Shown here in pieces: positions 35,334 to 49,300 of a stretch of DNA of 64,000 nt. The notes below the pieces were generated by a model. The model saw only the letters and a list, made by a program, of their open reading frames with translations, had not been told where the DNA came from and did no database searches. Within the stretch, counting starts at the first letter, position 1, and every line of letters starts with the position of its first letter. This DNA is from Trochalopteron elliotii (lineage: Eukaryota > Chordata > Aves > Passeriformes > Leiothrichidae). Position numbers and translations under genes: made by a program. The stretch is taken from positions 7,297,516 through 7,361,515 of the forward strand of contig JANPWX010000054.1 in assembly GCA_024734555.1 (NCBI GenBank). Reading direction: 5' to 3'.

Positions 35334-38300
35334 AAGTGTCCAGTTTGGCTTTTTTATGACTTCACATCCTTCCTGCCTTCCTTAAGATACATTAGAATTT
35401 AATTTTAAAAAAAAGATAGCAGTTTACTCTTAACTTAATTCACAAACATACTTCATATCTCTCCAGAATTAGAAACAAGTCTGTCAAAATGTTAAATTCT
35501 TTCAACAGCTTGAAAAAAAATCTGTTTCTTCATAAAATCACACTTATATTTGCAATGGCTTTTTTCTGTTAAAGTTTTTTTCAGTGCAAATGTTAATGAC
35601 ATTCCTTATGTTAAACTCCCTGTGCCCTTCCTCTGAAGGCAGGGAATGATCAGCTTTCTGAAGATGGTGACTTTGATCTTCAGAGTAAGTGACCCTTTTT
35701 TTTCCAACTTTTGCACCTAATTTTGCTGCAGATTAATCTTGTCTTGTTAGCAACCTTATTTTTTTCTTTATTTTATAAAGATATTATATCTTATCTTTAT
35801 TCCTTCATTTGACAAATCTGTTTGGTCCATACATGCTTACCATTTGAGTTCAGCAGTTAGCTCAGTCATCAGATTTTTTAACCAAGTTGAGATGATATTT
35901 GTAGTCCACTGTGATAAACTTAAGGTATTATGTTGGAAGCTTGTCTTTTTGGCTGGTGTAAGAAATAAAAGACTGAAAACACTGCTTTTTAAAATTTTAA
36001 TCTAAATACGTGCAAGGAGTTTAAATGTGATTGTAAGTTTTATAGTTTTGTGATGAAAATAACTGTTATAACGTTTTGAGAAGATAATTCCAGCGAAGTC
36101 AGCCAAAAGAACCTAAGGTAAGAGAGAGAAAATTGTCCTCTGCTGTGAAAAGAGGATTTGAGAGTGCCAGCAATTGCTCGTATCATTATAGTAACAAGTA
36201 GGTTTGTGATGCAAAGATGAGTAAGTGCAATTGCTGAAGAAACCAAACACATGGAGCTGAATTTCAGGAAGGTGATAAAAACTGCATGTCCTCAGTAACC
36301 ACCAAGGTTGGTCCTGTGGGGGCAAATGTGTATCTCCTTTATCTGGGGTTGGCTGAATTGTATGGCCTTAAACAGCTTCTGGCTGAAATTATATTTCTAG
36401 CATTCAGATGAATTCTCATACTTTGATACTTGTGCTGTATTAAAAAATGTGTTGTTAATAGCTGCAATTATAGTGTGATCTGTTGAAACCTGCTCTGACA
36501 GATTTGCAGCTCAATTATTTAGAACTCATTTGTCAGGGTGGTACCACATATTTCATGCCAGAGTGACTATTTTACAGCTGCAAAATAATTCAAGTGACGT
36601 TGTAAAAATCAATTGGATATCCTCTCCCCTCCTCGTGGTCTTTACACGGGAGAGTTTCCCTCAGTGCTGCAAAACATGAACTGCCATGGATTCACTTGAA
36701 TCCCTGTCTGATGCTGGCACTGCTCTACTGTCCTGCACAGGACGTGATCAGAGCTGTTTCCTGACAGTGTGGGTGGGGTAAGGAAGGGTTGAGTATTTGC
36801 ATAGGTTAACTCTAGTGAGATTCCTCCAGTCCTGGCTCCGCAGGGATTTCTGATCACCAATTGCTGCTGGTTTTCCTTTCAGTAGTCCCTTTTCTGCTAT
36901 GTAACCATGCACAGAGTTTTGTCAAGTGCTCCATGAAATTTTTCTCAGATTAGGAGTGAAATTGTAGTTTGTGAGAGCTATATTATGAATACATCACATG
37001 ATTTCCCCTTCTTTTACTGTTACATGTGGCTTTAGTTCCCCTTTGCTTTATAGTCTTGCTATCACCAGTAGATAAATCTTTCAAGGTGTGTCCCTCATCT
37101 AGTGCAGCCTTTTCTGTTTGCCTCATTCCTTGCTTTATGCTTCACTTACTACACATTTAAACTCTCAAAGATATTTTTTCCATTCCTGATGCAACCCAAT
37201 CTCTCCCTTCCTTGCCCTGTTATCTAATGCTAAAGTATTTAGGGACATTATATAAAGTCTGTTTGTTTCACAAAGCATGCTATGTGGTTGTGTACAGATC
37301 ATTGATTTGATTTTAAACACTTGTTATCCTCACTGTTGATGATCTCTTGAGCAGCAGTGGCTGATCCACTCCAGCATTCTGCAGCCAGCAGATTCAGGTA
37401 ATGTTTTAGCAAGGTCTGCATGTCTGCAGTTTCTGAAAGTGATGCCTTGCTATGTTTCCAGCAGTGTCAGCAGTGCATTTGTAGCAGGACATACTTGGTA
37501 AGCAACAGAAGACAGCTTTAGAAAGTCCACAAACGTGCCTTGAGATTTTGTGACCTCTGCTGGCATACAGAGGTTTTAGGATTGATTTGGATTTCCCTCT
37601 GCAGTGTTCAGACTCTGTGATAACCCAGCACTGGTAAGGTATGCAGAGGTAGAGCTGAATTGATTTGCTGGAAATTACTGAGATCCACAAATGGTGCCTG
37701 ACCTTCACTGGAAATCAACTATTACTATTCTAATTTTAGCCTGTTTTACTATCACTTAGAATATTACTGGAGCTACAAGAGGACTGTTGATAAAGAGTTC
37801 TGAAATGCTGGAATTTGCCACAAGTAGTCATCTTTATCATGTTTCTTTTCCACCCTACTCTTGCCCAAAAGCCCAATTTTTATTTTACACCCTCTGTAAT
37901 GTCAGCCATTTCAAGATGCAGGTAGTCTATAATATACAACATGGTGGAAAGAACAAGAACTGCAACAAGCTGCAGTTGAATGTTCCAAGTCATGGGCCCT
38001 TAAAATCCTTTTTCAGTTCTACTAGTTGTAGAAGGAGCCATTCAGAAGCAGAAATCCTTTCTTGAAACAATTAAGACAGAGCTTAGAAAGTTCTTTTCTT
38101 TCTTGTTCTCAGTGCTCTGATAATGAGAGTTTCAATATCTGACTCCCTTATATTTAAAAATCTGGTGTCCAGACCAAAAGCATCTGTGGCACCTTAATAC
38201 TTGTTCCTGTGAAAATACTATTTTAACTTCTCTGCCTCAGGATATGTACTTCATTATCTAGACTACTTTCAGCTTTTGTTTTATTAGATGTAAGCCTCAT

Positions 38301-39486
38301 CTATTTCAATGATTTAGAATTTATGACATTTTGTTACCCCCTGCTGTTTATGGGATGTGGTTTTTTGTTTAAACAAGGGTTTTTTCCATCATAACCCATC
38401 ATCCAGATTGATGGTGTGAATTCATGGTTCTACAGTCACTCTAAACTGAAGCGTTCTGTTTCTCAGTGGAGAAAAATGTTCAGCCAGCTAACCTATCCAG
38501 TGTGGGACTGGCCTTTTAACATATATACATCCCTGTCTTTTGTGTGTGGAGCATTTTTCTTTCTTTGTTTGTTTTGTGTGTTTTAAAAATCTAATTCTGC
38601 AGATACCACACACACCAAGATTGTGTCTTGAAAATCAGTGGTGCTACAGATAAGTAATTGACCAATATATGGTTTGTTAGTCAATGTGAAACAGAAAATG
38701 GCAAAATAGTTTAGAGTGAGACTGATGGGTCACATAAAATCCACAAACCCCTGATGCTCTGTTTTTCAATTATTTGGCCTTGTGTTTAATTTTTAATATA
38801 CCTGCCTTAAAAGGGTGTTATTAGCCTGAAAGTTACATTTGGAAAATAAAAGCATTAGAATGGGATACTTCATTTAATAAGCATGAAATGAGACATTCCT
38901 CAAAAGGAAAGCTGTTGTTCTATTTCATCTTGGTATTTACTGTTTTCATGAAAAATGATCAGTAATTTCTGAAAGAGAAAGTGCCCTTAAAAGGTGTCTC
39001 AAGCCAGCTACTGAAAACAGGAGTTACATTACACAATTGCTCATCATTCAAAGTTGTGCTTGGGGATTTTTTATGCGTGTAGTAAGGAATGTAAAATGAT
39101 TAGAGAAAAAATTATTTCTGGTATGTGAGAGAGAATGTTTCTTTTCACAGTGTGCTAATATAGCAGTGCAGAAACTGCAACAGATACAAAAAACACTAAA
39201 AAGTATATCTTCAACACATGGAATATGACTTACATTTATCAAATTATTCTTTTAAAATCTGAGAACTTGTCCCTTGATGCAAACTCACACATCAAACACC
39301 TCTGACACTCTATTTATTTTTAGAGTTACAACATCTCAATTACAGTCAATTTATGCTGTATATAGCACTGATTGTTTTTCTTGCAAGATTAAGAGCAGAG
39401 TTTTAAACTGTCTTCCTCAAGGTCACAAGCCTGGCAGTAAATTCTTCTCTTGGTTTATTTTTTGTAAATCATGAAGTACTTCAATA

Positions 39487-39527
39487 ACAAAAAAACAAAA
39501 AACCCCTTCAAACCAAAACAAAAAAAT
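39487..39527. repeat. A-rich (CAAAA)n-like low-complexity tract
   Basis: A run of A interrupted by short C clusters. It is simple sequence only. Confidence 0.75.
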
Positions 39528-41110
39528 AGCAGACAAACATGCTTAGGTTTATGAAAATCAAATTATATATATTCTAAGACAGTTTCTTCCATAAGACAAA
39601 AAGTACCAGCAAAATCAATGGTGAGAACTTGCAGCCCTAGTGATGGCTCTAAATCAGCAGCTGCCATAGGAGGCATGGAAAAACAAAGTAACTGAATCTT
39701 AAAATAATGTGTGTGGCAGTCTATAATGCAAAATTAGTGGGATTTCAAATATTGGTGGTTCTGAAGGGATTGAAAAGTAATGCATATTGCTTATCTGTAG
39801 ATGCAACATTTCTAGTATGTTAAATTCAGACACATATTATGGGCAATTTTATAACAATCACTCCAAATTGATGAAGGCATACTAAGCCTTGTATGGCCAC
39901 GGACCTTTAGTTGAGACCAGACAATAATAATCTAGTCTCTCAAGTATGCAAAAAGCATGAGAGAGCATCAGGCTCACTGGCTTAGTGTCAAGTCCTTCTT
40001 ATAAAAGGTATGACTTAAAATGGAAAGCCTTTGTGACAGTTTATGCAGACTAACTTAATGTGTATAGCCTGTGCAGGCTGTTATTTTCCACCTATTCATG
40101 AATACACAAGCTTGAATATTTGGCTTTAAACACAGAGGGGGTGCAGAGAGTTCTTTTGTTTAGTCAAATAAATACTTTCCAATATTTAACCAGTTTTAAT
40201 TTATGGGGAACAGATGGTTTTTCTTCATTAGTAATTGTTTTTCCAGAAGATAAGCCTGTATTAAAATTTGTGAAGGTTCATGAGCTCTTTTATTCTAAGT
40301 AAGGCTCTTTGTTGAAACCACTCAATATTTTAAAAAATAAAAGAACCAAGAGGTTTTTTTCAAGCCTCCAAAGCCTGTTAGTTTATTATATTCTGCTTTT
40401 TTCTTAGAGGCAAAGGCTGTCAAATGTGTTGTTGCACTCTTCCTTGGAAGGAAAATCCATAAGTGTTCCTAGGATGCAGGCACAACAGAAGTTCACTAAA
40501 ACTGCCTCTGCTTTTAACTCAGGTAAGATGCAACGGCATCCAGTCAAGATGTCAGATGCAAGTCCTGAACAGTCTTTTGACTCCACCTGTGACTAAAAGT
40601 AGGTGTTCACACTTTCATGGAAATGAAAAGGTTTTGGTTTTGTTTTGGCACTAGTGAATGTTTGGATTTTTGTGTCTGCATCCTTGTCCCACTAAAACAG
40701 AGACCTTACTCCCTGCTATAGGAGCGAGAACAGGAGTTGAAGCCCATCACATTTCAAATGCCCCTGCCAGAAGCGTAAGTTAAGTTCTATTTAAAGCATA
40801 TCCAGTGTTTTGAGTAATGGGAGCAATAGCAGGCAATTTTAACCCTCATAACTGATATGCTGGCTTGACAAGGTTTTCACAGCAGAAGTCACTGTTGTAT
40901 AAGCCTTCACAGATACAGTGCTTTTCTCATTATGGAAACATGTGCAGCTTGAGTAGCATTTTCCTTTTATGACATATTCAGAGCTCTCTGCAGTCCTTTA
41001 CAGTGTATCCATACAAATTTGTGGAGGAAGCCCTCCAAAGCACAAGTTTACGAAATACCAGTGGCTAGTTATTTGGATTTTGAGCTTTAAATTTTAAAGG
41101 TCTAGAATTA

Positions 41111-41128
41111 AGTGATAACAGTGATAAC
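41111..41128. repeat. Two tandem copies of AGTGATAAC
   Basis: The 9-mer AGTGATAAC is repeated exactly twice, head to tail. It is a minor local duplication. Confidence 0.8.
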
Positions 41129-41200
41129 AGCATATAACACTGACAAGATGCACACTTTTAGATACCAGCTTCCAAAGTTAGACTTGCAGAATCTTCACAT

Positions 41201-43300
41201 ACTTGATAAAACTACAGAGTTGCATCTCCTTTTGTTTAGCCACCAGAGTAAGTAATACAGTCATTAAGTTGTCAACAAGCTCCTCTGCCATGTGTTGCTG
41301 TCTTGTACTCAGCATATGCAAATCATCCTGGTGCCTCAGGAGAAGCTGCTACATGTCTTTCCTTTTGGGAGCCATGCCCTGGGCCGTGACCTTTCCCTTG
41401 TGAGGTTCTTTATTCAGGTTACAGACACCTCGGTGTGCAGGTCTGAAGTGCTGTGTGCCTGTTGCTAACCTCTACCATCAAAGGGCACAGGGAACATCTC
41501 GCTCTGGCGTGAGGAGGAGTGTGGCTGCATTCCAGCTCTGCCTGCTGGGCTTGCTCTGTACACTTTGGGTTGCTGTTTTTGAAGGGACTGAGACGCTGGC
41601 TGTTTCTTGCTTCTCTCTTCACCGTGCTGAAGGCCCCAGAGGCCCTGTTTGTTACACTTCACTTTTTCATTTGCTTTGACACCATGGACATGCTTTAAAA
41701 TTACCTGGGTTTTACAGGTGTCTTACTTGTCTGTATTTGTACCAAATCTAGTTGGAGAGTGGGAATGAGGCAGGGAGGTCAATGAGTGGTTACCTGTTCC
41801 TTAAAACAAGAAAATAATTAAAACAAGCTCTTCATCAGTGAAATTCTCTGTGAGAGGCAGAGCACCACATTCCCAGATGTGATTGCAGGGGCAGGGATGG
41901 GTTGGTTTTTTTTGAGTACCTCTGGTTCTTGAAAGAGCTTGTGTTTTATCCTAGAAGATTATAGAATCCTTTTTATACAGCCTAATTTTTTTTTTTCAGA
42001 TATCGTACAGATAGGAAGTTGTATCCTATTTTACAGATAGAAAGCAAGCCAAATAGAGGCCAGTTTTGAAAAAATCGTGGGATTTTAAAAATATGGCTAA
42101 TAAAATGTTCTAAATGATGCCATAAAGAGGAGAGGCATGTTAGAGCTCAAAGTATGTAGCTTAACCAGGGAGCTGTGCTGCACAAAGCTGTGTGAAGTGT
42201 CACACTACCTTAAGTGTGGCTGATTTCTGGGCACTCACTGAGGCAAATAATTACTTCAGGAAATAACATTTCAGTATCTCGCAATCAGCATTTCTCTGAG
42301 TTTACTCCTCACATCATTCTGCTCCTCTTTCTTCTGGTCTTTCAGAACAGAGTTTGAGCTCTTGTTCAAGTGCCACCAAAGGCAAGGGCATTTCTTTTGC
42401 AGCTCAAAGGCAAAACTTGTTGCTGCCTTTTGTTGTTATTCACCAGCCCAACAATTCTGACCTGTGAGGAATGCAGGGGTAGGGGACACAAATATGATTT
42501 TTTTTTTTAATGCAGAGAGACTAATGAAAGTTAAATTTGGTGCTCTTTGGTTTGTGTGGGTGGTTTTTTTTTTTGTTTTGTTTTGGGTTTTTTTTGTGTT
42601 TTTTTTTTCTCTTTTTGGATTTGTGGGACTATTTTTTAGGTAAAATTGAGTTTCTTCAAGTATAAGGCTGGGCAGTCCCACGTAATTGAGGTTGCCATGG
42701 CCTTCAACTAGAGTTGGAGGGTTCATCAGTTAGTTTTAACCTGGAGAAGAGCAGAGAGGGAGAAAAATCCCTCTAACAAGGTATAAATATTTGTTTTTTT
42801 CTTTTTGTGAAACATGTAGAACAAAGGGACCAATTTGAAGGAGAAAGGTCTGGACCGTGTGGGTGCTAGTTTGTTCTGCTCTAACACCACTTGGTGCTAG
42901 AAGAACAGTATTTGTTATGCAGCTGCTTGGTAGCTCCAGTTTAATGTACAGGACATCTGAAAGGCAGTTGAATTAGAGCCTTGATTTCCAGCAGGTTCTA
43001 CATACCAACATCCCATCCCTTTCTCTGCTGACAGAAGGGAGCCCATGACCAGGAGCTGCAGGAAGCTGTGCAGGTCAGCTCTCCAGTGCCCTCCTCACTG
43101 TGCTTGCAAATGGGGTGTGCACCTCCCTGACCTTCTGTGGTCAGTCCTTTCTGCCCAGAAAGACAAGCACTGCCTGTGCAGCTGCTGGGCTGTTGCAGCT
43201 TCAAACACAGACTCGACCTGTGGCATTTGTGACAATATGAAGGACATTAGGCTGCCTGTATTTGCTGACTTTCCCTACAAAGTCATTTCCCCCTAATACA
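41201..43300. other. Intergenic, with two less AT-rich patches
   Basis: 41250-41690 and 42950-43250 are visibly richer in G and C and have open frames on both strands (for example 41455-41679 and 43045-43296). None resembles a known protein and the competing frames argue against coding. A T/G-rich low-complexity tract lies at 42563-42616. Confidence 0.7.
42563..42616. repeat. T/G-rich low-complexity tract
   Basis: About 54 bases are T runs broken by G (TTTTGTTTTGTTTTGGG). It is simple sequence. Confidence 0.85.
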
Positions 43301-46300
43301 AAGGTATTAATTACAGATAGAAACATGGTGACTCCAAGGTCGAGAGATGAGAGCGTGCAATCTGGAATTTCCATCACAACTGATTATGATTATGCTCCAG
43401 CTATTAAAAGTTACAAGGTTGCATTTGTTATGTGGATGCTTGCTTCTAATTAAAGAAAATGCCTATCCTTTAAGAACTCAAGAATAAATAGATTCCAATT
43501 TTTATCTTCAACTTAGTTTTCAATAGCCTTTTCATATGTATGATAGCTTACTCATTTTCTGTGCTAATGTGGTTTGTGCATTTGTTGGATGAATTAAGGA
43601 TTGCATTTGCACTCACCTGATACCTTTAGAGACAAGCTTTACCTGCAGCATGAGATAAAACTAGATTTGTAGTCCTGTCTTATTCTTTCCTTTGTCTGTG
43701 GTGCATCTCTTTTCCTTATTTACTGTCTGTTTGTACGGAGGTGCTTCAGACAGTTAATCTGTCTGAATTCAGTTAATCTGAATTTAACATTGATTGCACA
43801 AACCAAAATGGACTGTGTGGATATACTCATTCAAGAACAGAGGCTTCTTGAAGTGAGTTACACTGCAGAAATAAAAGCTCCTTGAATTCTGATTCACATT
43901 GCAATGTGAGATGTGCAAGTGCTTCACTTAAAAATAAATTCAGATTACTTTTTCCCAAGTGACTCTTTGCAAACACAAAGGACTTGGTTCCCTGTGCTCC
44001 AAGATCTTGATAAAAGAATGAATCCATGCATTTTACTCCTCACCCCAGTACTGATGTCTATTGTAGCAGAAAGCTATGCACAATTTCCTGTATAGAAAAT
44101 ATTGTGTTTTCACCAGTAACCTTTCTGCTTTATTTGTGTTTCAGCGGTCTCATTTGTAGTCTCTGCCTGCCTTCCTTATTGCTCTCCTATTTATGTTTTC
44201 ATTATTTATTATGGTTTGCTTATAGTGTAGATGGAGTACTATTTCCTGACGTGAGTCCTTTATGATGTTTATTGATGAGACATTTGTGAGAACAGCCTCA
44301 TTGTGCCCTGTTATCGTTTGTGTTTCACGTTAATGTGCAGCTTTTCAGAGCCTTTCTGTAAGCTGCATAAATGAGACTCCCAACCGAGAGCAGTTCACAG
44401 CATCTCCCTTTGGCAGAGTAGCTGCCTTTCTATTTTAACTGAGAGTCAGTGAATATACTGAGTCTTGGATGAATAAGTGCACCTGAAGCTACATTAGTTT
44501 AGATGAAGGCTGCAAGGGAATCGTCAGGTGTGTACTTCCAAAGAGATGCTCACTTACAGCTGTACATATATATCATATTTATATTATGGAGCAATCTTCT
44601 TTCAGCCACATATCTTTCAAACAGTTACTTCAGTTACTTTTTTTCCATCCTTGTCAAAGCCCTTGATGTGCATCTTGACTAGGAAAAGATAGGATAGGAG
44701 CTTACAGACTTCTGTATAGAGCTGTTCTGTCTGTAAATAAGGGATATATTTTTTTCAAAACCAAGGTTGTGTTCAATATACTGGAAATGGTATTGGAAGA
44801 TGAAAAAATAAGGAAGGGAGGTATGATAAGGTACTAGGTGGGGATTCAGAAAATTGTCTCCCATTTCTGGGAAATGGTGCCTTTTATTATCCTAGGCAAG
44901 CCAGTCTGGTTTGACAGTAGGTATTCTGTGAAAATCTCAGAGCTGAAAGGAAAGGAAAAAAATTACAGTCATAATAACCTTGAACTGAAATAAATCTACC
45001 TCAAATTCTTTGCCCCAGGTTGTCTATATCTTCTGTAGTGTGTTTTCTTCATGGGCCATCTAGACTAAGGAGACCCACCCCAAAGAAGTGTCATTCTGTC
45101 TCACTTGGGTGAAGAATAACTCTACTTATCTTTCCTTGCCAGTTTTGTTGACTTCAGGCTGTACCTTTTGATCAATAAATTTGTATGAAACCTTGTAGAA
45201 AGAGGTTGGGATCTCATTTGTGACCCCTGAGCTGCCTAGATAGGAAAATTTCCAGCACTGTTATACATGGAAGAAAACGTTTAATGTAACAGCTTTTAGA
45301 CAGCATGTCTATTTGGTGAAAGGAGGGGTCTGGAGCTGCAATTGAGACACAAAACAGTGTTATTTGTTGGTCACAGAATGTTCAGTGCTTTACAGCACCC
45401 AGCTGAGACCCACTGAGTCTCCACAGCCAAGTGACACAGGAGAAGTGCTGGTTCTCCCTGATCTCCTTCCCCCATACCTCTCTGGTTTCAGCTCTTTGGG
45501 AACCCACAGAAATGGTCAAATGCATTTTCATTGCACTACCATTCTGAATCTGTCATGAAATTTCAGCAAACAAAACCACAGCATTTGGCAAACAGATTTT
45601 AAAAGCAGAGAAAAAACCTAAGGGCACAAATGCCACAATGCAATTTCTGATTTATAGAGAATAAAGCTTTGCATTTTGCAGGCACACGTAACAATTAATA
45701 CATAAATGGATAAACTGCAGAAAATTAGCTAACGAAATATATAAAAATGAATTTAATGCAAATTTTCAAGAACTTTGGGCAAATAATTGTGTGCCTGTCT
45801 ACCCAAAGTTTTGACTGCACAGATAAATGTATTGATTGCAGAGCAAATGTGTCCCCCTTCTTTCTTTCCCAGTAATGAAAATAGCATTTAGTGACGTGGG
45901 AGTTGATTTGAGAGTACCCAAGCAGTGGAGGCTGAGGTCAGGCCTGCAGTGACAAGCTTTGTTGCCAACTGCTGTCGAGTGGCAATAGTGACAGCTTGTA
46001 GCATCACTGGAATACCCATCTTGTGGCTGCTCCTGCCAGCATCAGGAACTTCTCACAAAGATGTTTTATATCTGCAGCAGTTGTAGGCATGGACTGGGAA
46101 AGAACCCAGGGTTTTCACCTGTTACCATTGCTGCTGTGCTGGCTGATATCACAGGGCTGTGGTGTTCAGGGAAGAAATCCAAGTTGTAGAAAAGGGAGCA
46201 CTGCTGCTTGAGTGAGGGAGAGCCTTTGCTGAAAGAGGAGCATCCATGTTCCAAGAACTTTGTAAGACAAATGAGTACAACTACACTATATGCCTTGGGC

Positions 46301-49300
46301 ATCTTGTGGGTAATTTTGGACAGTAGGTGTTTATTTCAAGGAATGCTTCCTCACCAGAAAACCCAGGGCACTGCAGGAAGGAGCACTGAAATTGCTGCAC
46401 ACAGGTCGTGCCTGAGCTCAGCCTCCAGGCTGGCCATGGGTGCAGATGTCTCTTTCTTTGGAGGGCTCCTATTGCTTATTTACTTTTATTACTGACAGCT
46501 GCTCTCTTTTGCAAGTATGATATCCTGGTCTGATATTCTGGCCAAATTCTAACTATAATCCTTACCGCCTGCTTGACTCAAAATAGCCCATACATTAAAA
46601 TGTGTCATTTCTCTTCTAGCTGAATGTGATGTTTTTAAACAATTTCCATTTTTCACCCCAAATATGGCTCTTTCAGCTTTGGATGTTTCTCTATTTCTAG
46701 CTTGTTAAAGTACTTGGAAGGCATTATGCATTGCATGCATAAAGACAAGCTATTATAAATATTTAGCTAGCTAAAGCATTTGTGATTTTTTAACTTCAAA
46801 GTTAGAAGTAAATGGGATACTTGTAATGGCTCTTGCATTTTTTACAGAAAATTATCTAAGTAAATCTTTCACAATATCTTGGGACTTTTCGTGGTGTGCC
46901 AAAATACATCCTACCTCAGTACCACTGGGATTCAGGAATTAGACAAAGTGTCAGAGAGGCTAAAACAAAGACTCATGCCTGGAATATTCCTAAAGGAATC
47001 CCACAAGCATCAGTGCTCTGTGAGTGAGAGGTGCTGTTTGGAGAGGGTCACCCTGTAATTTAGTTTTCCTTTTTCTTCAGGAAAGGAAAGGTATTCCACT
47101 GGAGCCCCTGTTTGTGTTTTCCTTTTTCTCAAAGGCTATGGTGATCTCTACAAAGTTGTTCAGCCTCTCCTAAGTCTTGCACTTAGGCTATAAAATAGGA
47201 ACATTTTATATGATGCATCCTTTCCACATGGAAACATTTTCTGGATAAGACTGGGAGGTACTTAGTTCTGGCACAATAACTGGATAATTGTTTTTTAATT
47301 TTTTGATTAATATCCTGTGAGCACAGTACAACGAATAACTGAAAGTACATTTTGTCTCTGTTTTAAGAAAATGGAGAATTTTGTCTATGAGCAGTAGCCT
47401 CATCTTAGCAGTATTTTAGCAAAGAAGTTTGAAGAAATTGTGGCAAAGAATGTTTGTGAAACAGCTAATCTTAGACAAATAGAAGTATTTAAAGGAGGCA
47501 AATGTTGAACTCTAAGACAACTATTTGCAAAAGGAGCCTGGTTTCACTCAAAGTAATGGAAACAGCTCACATGAGCTATTTATCAAGTGGTTTGCAAGGC
47601 TAGGGTCTAAAAAAAATTAAATGTTTTAGTCTTTAGCTCAAAAACCTATTGTAGAAATCACTTAGAGACTATTAGTAAATGCGAGAATTGGAAAATGTTC
47701 AATAGCAATGCATAACCAAAACATTTTTTCTGGTGTGTTTATCTCCTGGGCCAGTAGTTCAGTCTAGATGTGACTTTTACCTTGCAGTCAGGCTCTTAGA
47801 ATGGAACTCTGAAAAGGAAAGTGTTCAAGATTGTTTTATTTTAAAATTATGGAGATGTTCCACTATAAAAGTCTTTCTGGCTTTTCAGACCAGGTTTAGA
47901 TCATAAAGAAATATATACAGGATGGCACAAACCCTGCTCAGTCTTAAGGCCATCCTTGTCTGCCCCTTTGTGCTAAAGGCATCACAAACCACTGCAGAAA
48001 GCATTACACATTTCCATCATGTGTTTCTATTTTATTTGGACTGGACTTAAGCTATGTCTAGATGCTCTTTCAAGATGCTGTGGCTTTCATATTTTTCATT
48101 GAAACTGACCAGAAGTGATAATTTATATCTTGTAGAGCTGATGACTTGGCACTTTCCAAGTTAGATCTGGAGCCAAGTGCTGCAGTAATTATTCTGCAGT
48201 TGATTTCTAACAGACCTTTGAAAGCTCAGTGTGGGGATGGGTGAGGCACAGAAGCAGTGCTGCAGAGCCTCTGACAAAACAGCAAAGGGGGTCACTAGCA
48301 GTTCATGCAAAATCCAAATCTCACTGTTGCCCATTCTATTTCAAAAGAAGCTTCCAGTGTGTGATGGGCGTGACTGGTCTACCTCTGTAGAAAGCAGATC
48401 AAAAGTATAACACACATATAGTTTACTGAAAAGATGTGCTAAAGTCTTTGTAACTTAATGCATCACATTTTGCTATTCCTTCTAAAAACTGAAGATCCAT
48501 AATCACATTGTTCAACAGTCTCTTTAAATCTGCTTTTCACTTATAAGTTTCACTTCTCGATTATTCTTTTAAGCTCAAAAGACAAACTGAGTTGAAAGAA
48601 ACAAAGGTGGAAAACACAAAGGAGTCAAGATACTGCTTAAACTCCAAGGGTATATGGGCATTGCCTGCTAGGTGTGGTGTTTATCTCTGTATAGATTTTA
48701 CCTAGCCCATTTGTGCTTGAGAGAAGAGGTAAACAAGGGAGAATCAGTTTCTAGCCATACTTGCATGTAGGAAATAGTTAACTGGCTTTCTGCTTCTCCT
48801 GTTTGCACCATATTTAATCCACAGTAGTTCTGCCAGCTTAATTAGTCCTATAGTTCTCTTTAATAATTTATTGGGAATGTTATTTCCTTTATAACCTGAC
48901 AGCTTTTAAAATAGGAGTTAAAATAAAACTTTAATCAGGCAGAGTGTAAGCCAGTGTCTTCCCCTCCTCTTCAAGCCCCTCAGAGTCAGCTCCCACAGCG
49001 GGTCCATCCATGCCTGCTGGTCTGTGACCCTGTGAGTTCACAGTCCCTTGCAGGAACAACACTTTCCAAGAGCTGGGTGTGACTGGCCAGCATGGCTTCA
49101 TGACTCGGGGAGCTGTTCAAACCTTCTTAAAATCTCCTGTCCTTCCAGGGGTATTTGAACCTCACCAAGGTCACTTTCCACAGTGCTGTGGTAGGCAACC
49201 AGGTGCAGACATGAGACCATAACTTGCAACAGCACCTACAAAAACATTTGAGATACACATTAATATTGTAAATGATACTAAGAAGGCTTAGAGGAACGTC

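Larger units (their letters stand above)
32500..41200. other. Intergenic, no gene recognised
   Basis: The stretch is AT-rich with short chance open frames only. It contains a weak tRNA-like stretch at 33466-33530 and A/C-rich low-complexity tracts at 35234-35333 and 39487-39527. No splice-flanked conserved exon, promoter island or transposon terminus is visible. Confidence 0.75.

Noticed and set aside
41250..43250. GC-richer patches as candidate exons or a CpG island
   Set aside because: CpG is still sparse, frames are open on both strands, and no homology is recognised.
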